Below, in pieces: positions 15,677 through 25,900 of a stretch of DNA of 64,000 nucleotides; position 1 is the stretch's first letter; each line of letters opens with the position of its first letter. A program made the position numbers and the translations under genes. The notes beneath the pieces are model-generated. The model made no database searches, was not told the origin of the DNA, and saw only the letters and a list, made by a program, of their open reading frames with translations. The stretch lies in assembly GCA_033439795.1 (NCBI GenBank), contig JAUTDP010000003.1, forward strand, positions 2,852,001-2,916,000, given 5' to 3'. Source of the stretch: Sordaria brevicollis. Lineage: Eukaryota > Ascomycota > Sordariomycetes > Sordariales > Sordariaceae.

Positions 15677-15995
15677 ATCACAACAGCAGCCGCGACCTCA
15701 GTCTCAGCCACAGGTTCATCAGCCGCAACAAGCTAGTCAGCAAGTTCAGCACGGTGGAGTTGCACCGACAAACCAGCAGAACCAACAGGGTCAGCAGGGC
15801 CAGCAGGGTCAGCAATCACCTCAAGTTCAACAAGCTCAACAGCCACAAGCCCAACAAGCCCAGCAGCCTATAGCCACCCCCCAGCCCGCTTCCCAGGCCA
15901 GTCAAAGTCCACAGGTTGCTCAGCAGGCCGGACCGGCGCAACAGCAACAGCAGGGACAGGGTAGCGGCAGCGGCACGCCTGCTCCGATAAAATAG
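8992..15995 (+). CDS. vid-21: Eaf1/VID-21, HSA- and SANT-domain scaffold of the NuA4 histone acetyltransferase complex
   Basis: Nuclear platform subunit on which NuA4 assembles. Exons: 8992-9053, 9131-9283, 9383-12740, then from 12805. Start [21 protein letters not shown] disordered Pro/Ala-rich region covers about residues 85-600. The HSA region (about 730-780; [21 protein letters not shown]) binds actin/Arp proteins, and the SANT/Myb domain lies at about 985-1045 ([15 protein letters not shown]). A Gln/Ala-rich tail of roughly 1000 residues follows. The reading frame switches near 13671: either a 65-nt intron at 13606-13670 (2232 aa) or one base is missing in the C run of 13664-13668 (about 2254 aa). 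The 9384-12740 exon is uninterrupted. Family assignment is strong; the exact tail is not. Confidence 0.9.
15585..15674 (+). repeat. (CAGGCT)15 coding microsatellite in the eaf1 Gln/Ala tail
   Basis: Fifteen perfect tandem copies of CAGGCT encode alternating Gln-Ala. Flanking CAAGCT copies extend the Gln-Ala pattern with synonymous changes. Repeat number is likely to vary between strains because the unit is a multiple of three and stays in frame. Confidence 0.95.
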
Positions 15996-16616
15996 TCGAA
16001 TGAGAATCGCCAGTGGAGATGTTCATTGCCAATGCTGGGATACCAGAAATGAGGAGCGGTCATTCTGAGCCCGGCTGCCCATAGTGTGGGTTATAGCAGA
16101 AGATAATTTTAGTGGGGAAACTTGAAGCATGAGAGGATGTTATACTGTGTAGGTTTTGTTAAGCATGGCGTACATGTAGATTTTAGACCGCTACTCAATG
16201 CTGTACATATTAGGAGGATTCAAAGTTAGCGATTACACATAGTTAGGGCGTTCTAGCGAGACGACGAACGCATTGAATGTAAATATTTGTACATATAGCC
16301 TCTTATTCGTGGGACCGTGGATGAAGATGCCATGATGCAGCGAACAAGCAGACCTGCCAAGACATGTTGTCTAAGCGGGCAGTTCACATGTGGACCGATA
16401 AGATAAGTGTTTCGAGCGGAACCCCACTTAAAAAAGTTGCGAAGGAAAATCAATGGAATCGAATGGCAACCGTTCAGCACTGCACCGGGAGACGGGACCC
16501 TGAAGACTGTGACGACCGAAGACTGCTTCTGCCTACCTTGATCATCCATCCACTTTTTTTTCCAACCATCTTTGTGTCTTCCATTTTGCAATCCAACCAC
16601 CACAACAGTATCCAAA
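15996..16616. other. Intergenic region eaf1 to mak11
   Basis: About 620 bp between tandem genes, holding the eaf1 3' flank and the mak11 promoter. The mak11 ATG is preceded by CAAA (CAAAATGG), a favourable context. No other feature is seen. Confidence 0.5.
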
Positions 16617-18254
16617 ATGGCCAACAAGAGAAAGAGAGACAATGCGCCTGAGAGCGAACCCGTCGAGAAGACAGAACAACAATCAACAAAGAAAGTCAAG
16701 GCCCCAGCACCGACCAAGGCTGCGCGCGCCAGCTCTAGCTCCAACACTTCTGCGGCCCCATTCAAAGTGGACAGCACCTCCCCGATAACGATCCAAGTCG
16801 TCGCCGGCTCCTACGACCGCGTCCTTCACGGTATCACCGCGTCCATTACTCCCACGACCACTACTACTTCGCCTTCCAAGAACAACAAGAAGAAGGCCGC
16901 CGAAACCAAAACCTCATTCAAGGTCTCCTTCGCCGACACCTTCCTCTTCAACGCCCACGCCTCCGCCATCCGATGCCTCGCCCTGTCCCCTCCCTCCGCG
17001 CCCACGCCGGGTCAAAAGAAGGGCGGCCAAAAGGTCCTTCTGGCCACCGGCGCCACCGACGAGCGCATCAACATCTACAACATCTCGGCGCACCCGCCCT
17101 CCGCCAAGGCCGCTGACGACCAGAAGCTTCTCAACAGCATCACCCCCCGTCCCGTTCTCGAGAACCCCAAGAACCGCGAGCTCGGCACCCTCCTGCACCA
17201 CTCGTCCAACATCACCCGTCTGGTCTTTCCCAACCGCTCTAAGCTTCTGTCTGCCTCGGAGGACTCCACCGTCGCCGTCACGAGAGTCAGAGACTGGGCC
17301 TTGCTTCACACCTTCAAGTGCCCCATCCCCAAGGCCCAGGGTCGTCCATCAGGCGACACCGCTGCGCTCGGCGCCGTCCCCGCAGGCGTCAACGACTTTG
17401 CCGTGCACCCGAGTAACAAGATCATGATCTCCGTGTCCAAGGGCGAAAGGAGCATGAGGTTGTGGAACCTGGAGACGGGCAAGAAGAGCCGCGTGCTCAA
17501 CTTCCCCAAGGAGGTGCTGATGGAGATTGGCGAGGGGAAACACAGCACGGGCGAGGCCCGGAGGATCGTCTGGGGCGAGGACGAGTTTGCGGTGGCGTTT
17601 GATAGGGATGTGCTGGTGTTTGGCATGGATTGCAGGCCGAGGTGCAGGGTTATGAGGGAGGATGTGGTGGGCACGAAAATGACAAAGGTGCATGAGATCA
17701 AGTATGTGTCGCTCGGTAAGGCTGAGGGACAAGAGGAGGGAGAAGAGAAGCATGTGCTGGCGGTGGCGACGGAGGATGGAAGGATATTGTTCTTTGATAC
17801 CGCTGAAGAGTCTCTTATCGCCCCCAAGGAGGAGGCTGCTAAGGAGGAGAAGGAGCAGCAGGTTAAGAAGCACATCATCGAGGCCAAGACCCCCAACGCG
17901 AAGCTCGTGGCTCAACTCGGCGGCAAGACGGCCGGTGTTACGGGAAGAATCAAGGACTTTGTCGTCTTGCCCATCGAGGACGAGGAGACAGGCAAGAGGT
18001 CGTGGTTCATTGCTTCCGCCAGCAGCGATGGCCGCGTCAGGATGTGGCGTCTTGAGAGCGATGATCTTTTTGTTAAGGGAGACGCAAAGGCGGGAAGACA
18101 GGTCGGCGAGCTGTTGGGCACGTATGCCACGGATAACAGGATCACTTGCTTGGGCGCGTTTGTCATGATACCCAGGCCCGAGGGATCGGTGGAGAGCGAG
18201 TATGAGTTTGATAGTGAGGAGTCAGAGGATGATGATGATTCTGATGATGAGTAA
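16617..18254 (+). CDS. mak11: Mak11/PAK1IP1-type WD40 protein, 60S ribosome biogenesis
   Basis: Nucleolar WD-repeat protein needed for assembly of the large ribosomal subunit; the human relative is PAK1IP1. Single exon, 545 residues. The Lys-rich N terminus (MANKRKRD) resembles a nuclear/nucleolar signal. WD-type blades are recognisable: FNAHASAIRCLALSP, LLHHSSNITRLVFP with LLSASEDSTVAV, GVNDFAVHPSNKIMISVS with MRLWNLETGKK, and a C-terminal blade with ASSDGRVRMWRLE. The C terminus is a poly-acidic tail (SEESEDDDDSDDE), common in nucleolar proteins. An in-frame extension exists upstream (to 16572), but ATG 16617 has the better context and gives the expected basic start. Confidence 0.85.
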   Translation: MANKRKRDNAPESEPVEKTEQQSTKKVKAPAPTKAARASSSSNTSAAPFKVDSTSPITIQVVAGSYDRVLHGITASITPTTTTTSPSKNNKKKAAETKTSFKVSFADTFLFNAHASAIRCLALSPPSAPTPGQKKGGQKVLLATGATDERINIYNISAHPPSAKAADDQKLLNSITPRPVLENPKNRELGTLLHHSSNITRLVFPNRSKLLSASEDSTVAVTRVRDWALLHTFKCPIPKAQGRPSGDTAALGAVPAGVNDFAVHPSNKIMISVSKGERSMRLWNLETGKKSRVLNFPKEVLMEIGEGKHSTGEARRIVWGEDEFAVAFDRDVLVFGMDCRPRCRVMREDVVGTKMTKVHEIKYVSLGKAEGQEEGEEKHVLAVATEDGRILFFDTAEESLIAPKEEAAKEEKEQQVKKHIIEAKTPNAKLVAQLGGKTAGVTGRIKDFVVLPIEDEETGKRSWFIASASSDGRVRMWRLESDDLFVKGDAKAGRQVGELLGTYATDNRITCLGAFVMIPRPEGSVESEYEFDSEESEDDDDSDDE

Positions 18255-18766
18255 GGGATCAAGGGGTGAGATGGGAGTGGCGTTTGTATTGGTTTTAGCA
18301 TAATCTGATGTATAGAGAAAGGAATTTGGTTTTGATCATGTCTGGTTTGCCTTCCGTGATGTCTTGTCTTTCTAATAATAAACAGTTGGGGTATTTCGCA
18401 AGTCATATGAACAATAAATATCCAGTGAGTAAACTCTTTGAATTCGCATGGTGTGTTTTAGGGGAAATTTTGGCATGTTTCTGTTGTTGATACCAAATTT
18501 GCGTCTTGAGCCAGGCTTCATGTGATGTGTAATAATTTCCTAGATCCGAAAATTTTCTCCAAAACCTAACATCAGAATATTATGCATCCAAATTTCCTGG
18601 CACGAGACAGAGTTGTGCTCACCTTTTTGAATCTCAGAAAACAAACATCCCTAATTTAGCAACCTCTGTCGACCTGGTCGCGAATTCATATATTAAGTTT
18701 AGGGTCCAGACTTCAGCTCGTTACTATCTACATAATGTCTTGAAACCACCTAAACAATCATCAATA
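18255..18766. other. mak11 3' flank and upstream flank of tRNA-Leu
   Basis: AT-rich relative to the genes. AATAAA-like sequences occur near 18378 (taataaac) and 18413 (acaataaat), candidates for mak11 polyadenylation. No other gene is seen. Confidence 0.45.
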
Positions 18767-18873
18767 GGCAAGATGGCCGAGCGGTCTAAGGCGCCACGTT
18801 AAGGTTAACCCTTAATCTTCTCTTGAGAGTTCCGTGGTCCGAAAGGGCGTGGGTTCGAATCCCACTCTTGTCA
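18767..18873 (+). tRNA. tRNA-Leu(AAG) with a 27-nt intron
   Basis: The cloverleaf can be folded by hand: acceptor GGCAAGA pairs with TCTTGTC (one G-T pair) with discriminator A; D stem GCC/GGC; anticodon stem CCACG/CGTGG; long variable arm; T arm around GGGTTCGAATCCC. The anticodon loop opens TTAAGG, so the anticodon is AAG, read as IAG, decoding CUU/CUC. The intron sits at the canonical position after base 37, and its CCTTAA can pair with TTAAGG of the anticodon loop. A near-identical copy lies at 44784-44890 on the other strand. Confidence 0.96.
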
Positions 18874-18911
18874 TGATATGATATCACCCTACCAAGCTCG
18901 GGTGGGGATCC

Positions 18912-18916
18912 TTTTT
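18912..18916 (+). terminator. Candidate Pol III terminator (T5) of tRNA-Leu
   Basis: First run of five T after the tRNA, about 39 nt downstream; a second T run follows at about 18926. The paired tRNA on the minus strand has a T5 at almost the same distance. Confidence 0.5.
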
Positions 18917-19328
18917 GGAAGTTTTCTTTTTGGCTGTTTGTTGTTTTCCTTTTGTTTGCTTTATTGCTCAGCTGGTTAGCTTCTCCTGCCCACATGTCGT
19001 TCTTGGACCTGGTTACATGAGATTGATTATCATCGCTTGTTTTTTTTTTAAATTTTGCCTGTGAGCTATCTTAAAGGCGCTAAATTTGCTGAATGCATGT
19101 CTGTTATTATATGCTAATGGCACCACCTACTTCACAGTCCATTTCTTTCCGTCTCCTTGTAACACAGATTCATGCTATGTGGCCTTTTAATCGGTCCCTT
19201 TCTCTGGGACGAGACACATCATCGTAACATACTCCAAGTCTCCTTCTGTCCGTCACCAACTCGTCTGCACAATGTAAGACGTTACTGCCGACGACTGTTA
19301 CGCGTTAACCAGCTCGTACCCGGTGTTT
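18917..19328. other. Intergenic region downstream of tRNA-Leu, 3' of THO1
   Basis: About 410 bp, T-rich on the plus strand with a nine-T run near 19040. Nothing else recognisable. Confidence 0.45.
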
Positions 19329-22160
19329 CTAGGCCTCTGGCGCAGGAGCCGCATCCGTCATCTGGACGTCTTCATCGTTTCCACCTGCTTCTGGCGCTGC
19401 TGTCGTAGTGGTTGTTGTTGGCTCTTCCTTGGTTGCTCCCTCCTCTGCAGCCATGGGAACATCACCACCGTTTTCGGTGGGTTCCCCATTGGTCTTTCCT
19501 CCTTCTTCAGTGGTGCCATTGGTATCGGTGTTCGTGGTGGTGATAGCCTTGCCGTATACGGCAACCTCAAGGGCCGTCCAGCCTTCACCTCCGTTGATGA
19601 CTGATTCGTAAAAGTCTGGAGACTTTTGTTGCTTGGAAAGTTCGGCGGCTTCTTTCAAAATAGCTTGTATTTGCTCGTCGTTCCCTTCGAGACCGCTGCC
19701 GGTTTCTCGTAGCTGCGCTTCTAGGACCTCTGGCGTGGGCGGCTCGATGCAGATGAAGCGTGCTGAGAAGTCCCAGTCCTTGACTTGTTGAGCGCTCTGT
19801 TTTGTGGTGAAGTATGTTGGCGACTGAGCTGCATAAAGTTGTAAGGGGGCATAAAGAACAATACTTACATCGTGGTTCATCTCCATGATGGCAACCTTGC
19901 CCGCTTCACCAACGGCTTGTACGTGTTTCCTGCTCGTGCCTTGACTGTAGTCCCCTTCCGTGAACTCGATAAGCTGGTCGCCGTCGCGCATCATGTTGAA
20001 TGTCTGTGTGTCCACAAAGTGGTAATCGTGTCCGTCCTTCTCGCCTTCCAGAGGTTTTCTGGTGATATGAGCCGGTACTCGCATGAAAACCCCGGGATGT
20101 TGGCTGGCTAGTCGCTTTGCAATACTGAGTTTGCTAGTCCGGCTGGCGTCTACGATAACTATTGGCTTCCGGTCATTGGGGAAGACGGCATCTGTAGCAG
20201 CTGATGTATCTTCGGCCTCCTGTGGCTCATCTTCTTTGGGCTTGTCCTGGAAAATGACGTCGATGTTGTCGTCGCTCTCAATCTTATCGAACATCGCCAG
20301 TTTTGATCTACTGGCGACTCTCAGAGCCACCCATGTCAGACTGTTCTTCGCCTCTATTGCCCGCTGCTTCTCCTTGGGGTCCCGGGCCATCTCGATATCG
20401 AATTTTGCGTCTTCTAGCTTCCGCTGGAGTGTCTTGAGATCGGGTTCCTTGTACCGTTCCGGGTTTTCGAGCTTCTTCCACGCCTCGTCTGGGTCCTCAT
20501 CTTGCAGGAAGTCCCAGTTCATCGACCCCATCGGTGCATCTCTCATTTTCTTTGTTGTTGCTAGCTTGCCTACCGCAACCTTGGCGTCGAGGAATACTTG
20601 AGGGGACACCGGGGGCATTTCGATAGGCGGGCAGTTTTCTACCTTCCAGTGAACCCAATTCTTGTCTCTGCTCAGGACGGTCTCGACCATCCGGTGAAAG
20701 AAAGGCCCTTCCGGGCCTAGCTTGAGGTAATCGGCAATTTTCCTCTTCATATCCAGCACCCAATTGGTGTCTTCCTCGCTTAACTGTCGATCCGAGTTTG
20801 ATACGGCCTTGTTGAGCGACTTGATGGTGGAAATCTTCTCCTTACCCTTGGGTGAGATTGAAAGCAGGAACTCCATAATGATCAAGGCTTGAACCAGTAC
20901 GTTACGGCGTAAGGCAAGATCGCCAATCTGTCATTTTTTTTGTCAGCCAAGAGACGCGGTGAATACGTGGAAAAGGCCCGAACAAACCTCGAGTTTGAAC
21001 AGATCTCTACTAGTAAGATATTTCGGGTTAAAACCATTAGCCAACTCATCGTCCTCGCCTTCACCACGCTTCCTTTTTAGTGCACGCTTGCTCTCATCGG
21101 ACTTGTCCTTGGTTTCCCTGGAACGAGCGCTCTGATCGACCTTGATGCTTTGGAAGGCGGCCATGGTCGCCTCTAGGCCAGACTTGAAGGCTGCAAACTG
21201 CGCGGGCTCAAACAGCTTCTTTGGCTGATTGAAGCTCTCCTGCAGAGACCAGAAGATAGGATACAAGGCTTCCAAGTCGAGGGCTTTGTCCTGCTGCTTT
21301 TTGGCATCTATAGCCCCTGGCTTGGGAGTTGATCGCTGATCACCGGTCTTTTGGGTAGGTTCGCCCTGCGTCTCCGTGTCCACGTCCATGCTATCACCGG
21401 AAGCATCCTCCCCTTTGGGCGGCTCCTGATCCCATGTGGTGACATTTTCAACGTGGTACTCTCCCCTAAGATTGACAGAGCTCCTGTCGCCCAGTGGGAA
21501 GCTTTGAAAGAGATAAATGAACACCCGACCGGAAAAGGCTGGATCCAGAGCTCTCGATAGACGTCGGAGAAGCTCGTTGCAGGTGCGAAGAATGACCAGC
21601 TTCTTTTGAGCGAAATGTTTTGCTGTGATGCGCTCTCGGCGGGACTCGAGAAAATCAAACACTTTGCGGCAACCGGCAATAGTCTGACTGTCGAGCAGTT
21701 CCTCAACCAGCCACAAAAGCAGAGCGGGCTCGCATTGCTCGTCATCGGAGAGGATAGACAGGATGTCGAAAAGGTTCCATACTCGGGCGAAATCTGGCGA
21801 ATCGATAGAGGTGGTGGCCTGGCGATGTCAGTCAGCTTGGGCACAACCTAAGCTGGCAAACTCGGCAGGATCTCAGGTCAAACTCACGATCAGGTTGCTG
21901 AACGTGTCTCTCACGGCAGTCTCGATGATGGCATGCCGCTGTGTTCTTTTTGCATCGTTCACTTCACCGGCTTGACTTGGGTCTACGCCAAGGGCCTCGT
22001 TCAGTTGGGTCTGAAGATCTTGAAAGTCGGCCTTGTCGAGGGGAGGTTCGATGGATGCTGTTGGCTTGACGGTTTCGGCGCGTGCCAAGAGGTTTTCGAG
22101 AAAGGCCGAACATGCGGCGACACCGGGGACACCGTGGCTCTCAATCACACTGGAAGGCAT
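19329..22160 (-). CDS. THO complex subunit 1 (Hpr1/THOC1 family) with a C-terminal degenerate guanylate-kinase-like domain
   Basis: Nuclear THO/TREX subunit linking transcription elongation to mRNP assembly and export. Exons 22160-21888, 21818-20988, 20927-19869 and 19796-19329 give 876 residues. The THOC1 fold covers about 50-600, with motifs such as FHRMVETVLSRDKNWVHWK and MNWDFLQDEDPDEAWKKLENP. Residues about 620-803 resemble guanylate kinase: KPIVIVDASRTSKLSIAKRL at the P-loop, HITRKPLEGEKDGHDYHFV at the GMP-binding strand, LIEFTEGDYSQGTSRKHV, SARFICIEPPTPEVLEAQLR and a closing VIN. The P-loop glycines are lost (DASRTSKLS against GPSGxGKST) although the Lys is kept, so catalysis is unlikely. 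The last intron (19797-19868, 72 nt) is in frame and open; splicing it improves the domain match. The tail is acidic and Thr/Glu-rich. Confidence 0.85.
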
Positions 22161-22964
22161 TTTGGCTCACTGCCTGGCTGACTCTCGATCGAATAATGAT
22201 GCTGATATCAGGGTTGTCGATGCCGGTTTCGCAAGAAATAAAACAGTACGAGGAGGTTTGGCGAAAAGTGAGTCTGGGATGAGGCCAGCAACTATCTTCT
22301 TTTTCTTTGAGGAGGTTGCTGGTAAATGAATTGACGAATGAATGAATGCCTTTGTCTTGGGTACAGGGTCAGTGAGCCCTGAAGTGAAAGAAAGACAGTC
22401 ACAAGGCTCAGTTGAAAGATAGTTGGAATAAATGGAAGATGAATAAGGGAAAAAAATGGAAAGCATCCAGGTGAGCTTGACTTGTTGTTTACTGAGACAC
22501 ACAGCCAAGATGGAGCATTACAGTGGAAGCTGTGACAAGGCTGAATGTGAGTGGGTCTTGTGTGTCCGTGCTTGAGCTGTAAAATCTCCACTTATTTATG
22601 TTTGTGGGGTTCATGGGGATATCACAACTGTAACTTCCTTGCTGCAAGGCTGTGAGAGCGCCAAGAGCTCCAAGTCTGAAAGGTACAACTAGGACGTGTA
22701 AATTACGGCGTATTTGCTGTCATTCGAGGTACCTCCTGCGCAGTTCCTCTCGAAGCCTAGTTGCAAACTAAGCGAACGCTAACATAGGTACCTCCAACTC
22801 CCACTTATCGCTGATAGAGATCCTGGTAGGGATCTGTACCGTCACTCTCGCTGCTGTCGGGCAATTGGAATCTCGACTTCCAAATTTCAAACAAACCAGC
22901 AACGCGGGTGGACGAAGATCTCGCTCTCTGCACGCGACACCGACCTTATCACACATACCCCAAC
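22161..22964. promoter_or_regulatory. Divergent promoter region, THO1 / Aquarius
   Basis: About 800 bp between divergent starts. The Aquarius side (about 22620-22964) has no ATG. Apart from this I see no repeat or motif that I can assign. Confidence 0.5.
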
Positions 22965-25900
22965 ATGCCGCCAGCGAAACGAGTAAAAAGCAGCGCGAAT
23001 GCAGACAAAGGGCCAACCGCAGGCTCGGGACGGCCCACCATCCAGGACTTGGAAGGAGACAGCGAGTTTGCCAATCTTGCGCGCCAGCATTGGTTGAGGA
23101 CAACGAAACGCGCCGACGAGGCCAAGGTCAAGGTCAAAAACGATGTGCTCAAGAGCGAGATCTGGGACGCCCTAGAGAAGGATGGATTCCCTCTAAAATC
23201 TCTGTTGGTGCTGGAAGGCCTACAAACTCTAGAGAGGCATGTTGACTCCCTACCCAGAAGAGGTGGATGGGCACCTTGGTGACTGTCGGCTAACTTTCAT
23301 ATAGCTACCTCTGGCCTGGCTATAGCGACGATTCGTCCAATTACCATGTCCTTCTAATTGTTCTCATAGTCAATGCCAAGCGTAGGGAAAGACTGGACGC
23401 ATGGGGTACGTCAACTGAGACCGAGCAAGTACTCATCGTCAATGATCATGATACTAACCAACACTCCGTCCAGGCCTCTTCAATGATCGCCCAGCCGACT
23501 TTTCTGGGCTCTTCCGCCGCGCCCTATCGATGACCCTCGACGACTCACTATCTTGGAACATCAGGACCCATGTTCTCCAGTTTATCATATATGCCTTCGA
23601 GAGCTTGGACTGCGCCATTGTCCGGAAAGAATGCGCACCCCTTGTATCGATATCTATCTGGCACAATCTTTTCACCGAGGAAAAGCGCAACGAGCTGTTG
23701 GATTCAACTACACACCTGAGAAAAGCATGGAGGGCATCCGCCAAGCGATATGATGCGGCGGACGATGCAGGGCAAGCGCGCCTACGATTCGAGAGGGCAT
23801 GGCTGTACAGCGCTGTCCTGGAATTCTTCAGAGTCCTTTATACCCAGAACGCCAAACAGGACCAGGTCATTTACTGCGAGCGCTTCCTCGAGTTCCTGAT
23901 AGATGTCCTCAGCCAGCTCCCAACAAGGCGATATGTCAACACCCTGCTCCAGGACCTCCATATCTTGCCAGCCATACGCCTCTCGCCAATGTACAACGAT
24001 GAAGCAAATGGTCTTTTGCGGGATCTTGCCAAGCTGCTCTCGCACTTTGTGCACTTCACCGTCGATGACCAGACGGGAGTACAGTACAGCAAGACGGAGG
24101 CGTACGATCAGCACTGCGCCAGGCTCGCCAAGCTACAAAGGACATCCTTGAAACACTTCAAAGAGAAATTGACAGTCCTTGCATTGTCAAATTACGGCTC
24201 CATCGATAGGAGATCGGACCTGTTTGGCTTGCTGGATGTCTTGACTGATGAGGAGCTTACCGAGTTGTCTCGGTTATTGGGCATGCGAACCAGCTACCCG
24301 GAATCTTCAACATTGGTGGTGAACAGGAGGTTTTTGATGGAGGTGCTATTGTCAACATTTGAGCGACATAAGACCTTCCAGGAAGAGGCGGCTGAGCTGA
24401 GTGTTCTTCCGACGGAAGAGACACTGTTTGAGACGGGTGTGAAAAGGACCGATCACTATGATGGATCGCGACCTCTGGCGCTGCCAAAAGTGAACTTGCA
24501 GTATCTCACAGTCGGAGATTTCCTTTGGCGGTCGCTGACCCTATATCGCTGCGAAGCCTTCTATGCTATCCGACAAGATATCGAGGCAGCCTTGACCAGG
24601 CTAAAACCTGAGGCCCGGCGCAGCGGCGAGACTGTCTTCACGGGTTTCTCGAGGATGACTTTGCCAATCAGCAAGCCAACAATACTCGACGTCGTCCCGC
24701 CGCTTGTTGGTACTGACGTCCCTTCAACTGTGAAGGCTGAAGTCAGCATTGACTTACGGAAGCTGGGAGATCATGTTCGCCGTGATTGGGACGCTCTTCG
24801 ACCAGATGACGTGCTGTTCCTAGTTGAAGTGAATGCCACCAAGGCAAAGAAGGTCGAAAATGGCGGTGCGCCTCTTAGCGAAGCCGAAAGGCTGGGATTG
24901 GTAACTGTACGGACTGCTGAGGTCATCCAGATAATGGATGATAGAGGTCGTCCGGTTCGTGATGCCCAAGCATACTTTGAGGGCCACAACCGGAGCTTTA
25001 CTAGAAAGATTCAGGTCCGTTTGGATGCGCACGCCTACAAGCGGGACTCAGAGGGTAAGCGAAACGTATACGATGGAATTAACCTTCTCGTTCGTCGCAG
25101 CGGTCGGGAGAACAACTTCAAGCCGGTCTTGGAGTCGATTCGGGACCTCGCTCTTTCCGAGGTGCCACTCGCTCCATGGATGCATGAAGTCTTCCTTGGA
25201 TATGGTGATCCATCTGGAGCCACCTATAAGAACCTGCCCAACCGGATAAAGAAGTTGGACTACCGCGATACGTTCCTCGACTGGCAACATTTGATCGAGA
25301 GCCTTCCTGGCAAGAATGTGGAACAGGCCGAGGATGTTTCCGGCACCATCAACCCTCCCTTCGTTCTCGAGACGGTTGAGAAATCGGCTGAGGAGGGTGC
25401 CTCCAAGCCTTCCAAAAAGAGGAGGCGGGATGCGGAGCCTGCCCTCATCTCTGAGATCGAAACAGTAAAGGTTTCAACTTACAAGCCTCCCAACAATGGG
25501 CCATATCCTATCGACGCGCCCAAGCTTAACTCGGTCCGGTTCACTGCCAAGCAGGTAGAAGCCATCGTCTCTGGCTCACAACCCGGCCTCACCGTTGTCG
25601 TTGGGCCTCCTGGAACAGGCAAGACCGATGTCGCTACCCAGATCATCAACAACATATACCACAACTTCCCTGAGCAGAAGACCTTGCTTATCGCACACAG
25701 CAACCAGGCGCTTAACCAACTCTTTGCCAAGATTGTGGCGTTGGACATCGATGAACGCCATCTTCTACGCCTAGGACATGGTGAGGAGGACTTGGAAACG
25801 GAGGGTAGCTTTAGCAAGCACGGACGCGTAGAGTCCTTCCTTGAGAACCGTGATCGGTATCTCCTCGAAGTCAACCGCCTCGCTGCTAGCATAGGGGCGC

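Noticed and set aside
19329..19600. Separate plus-strand gene opposite the THO1 tail
   Set aside because: The plus-strand frames are shadows of the Thr/Glu-rich THO1 C terminus.
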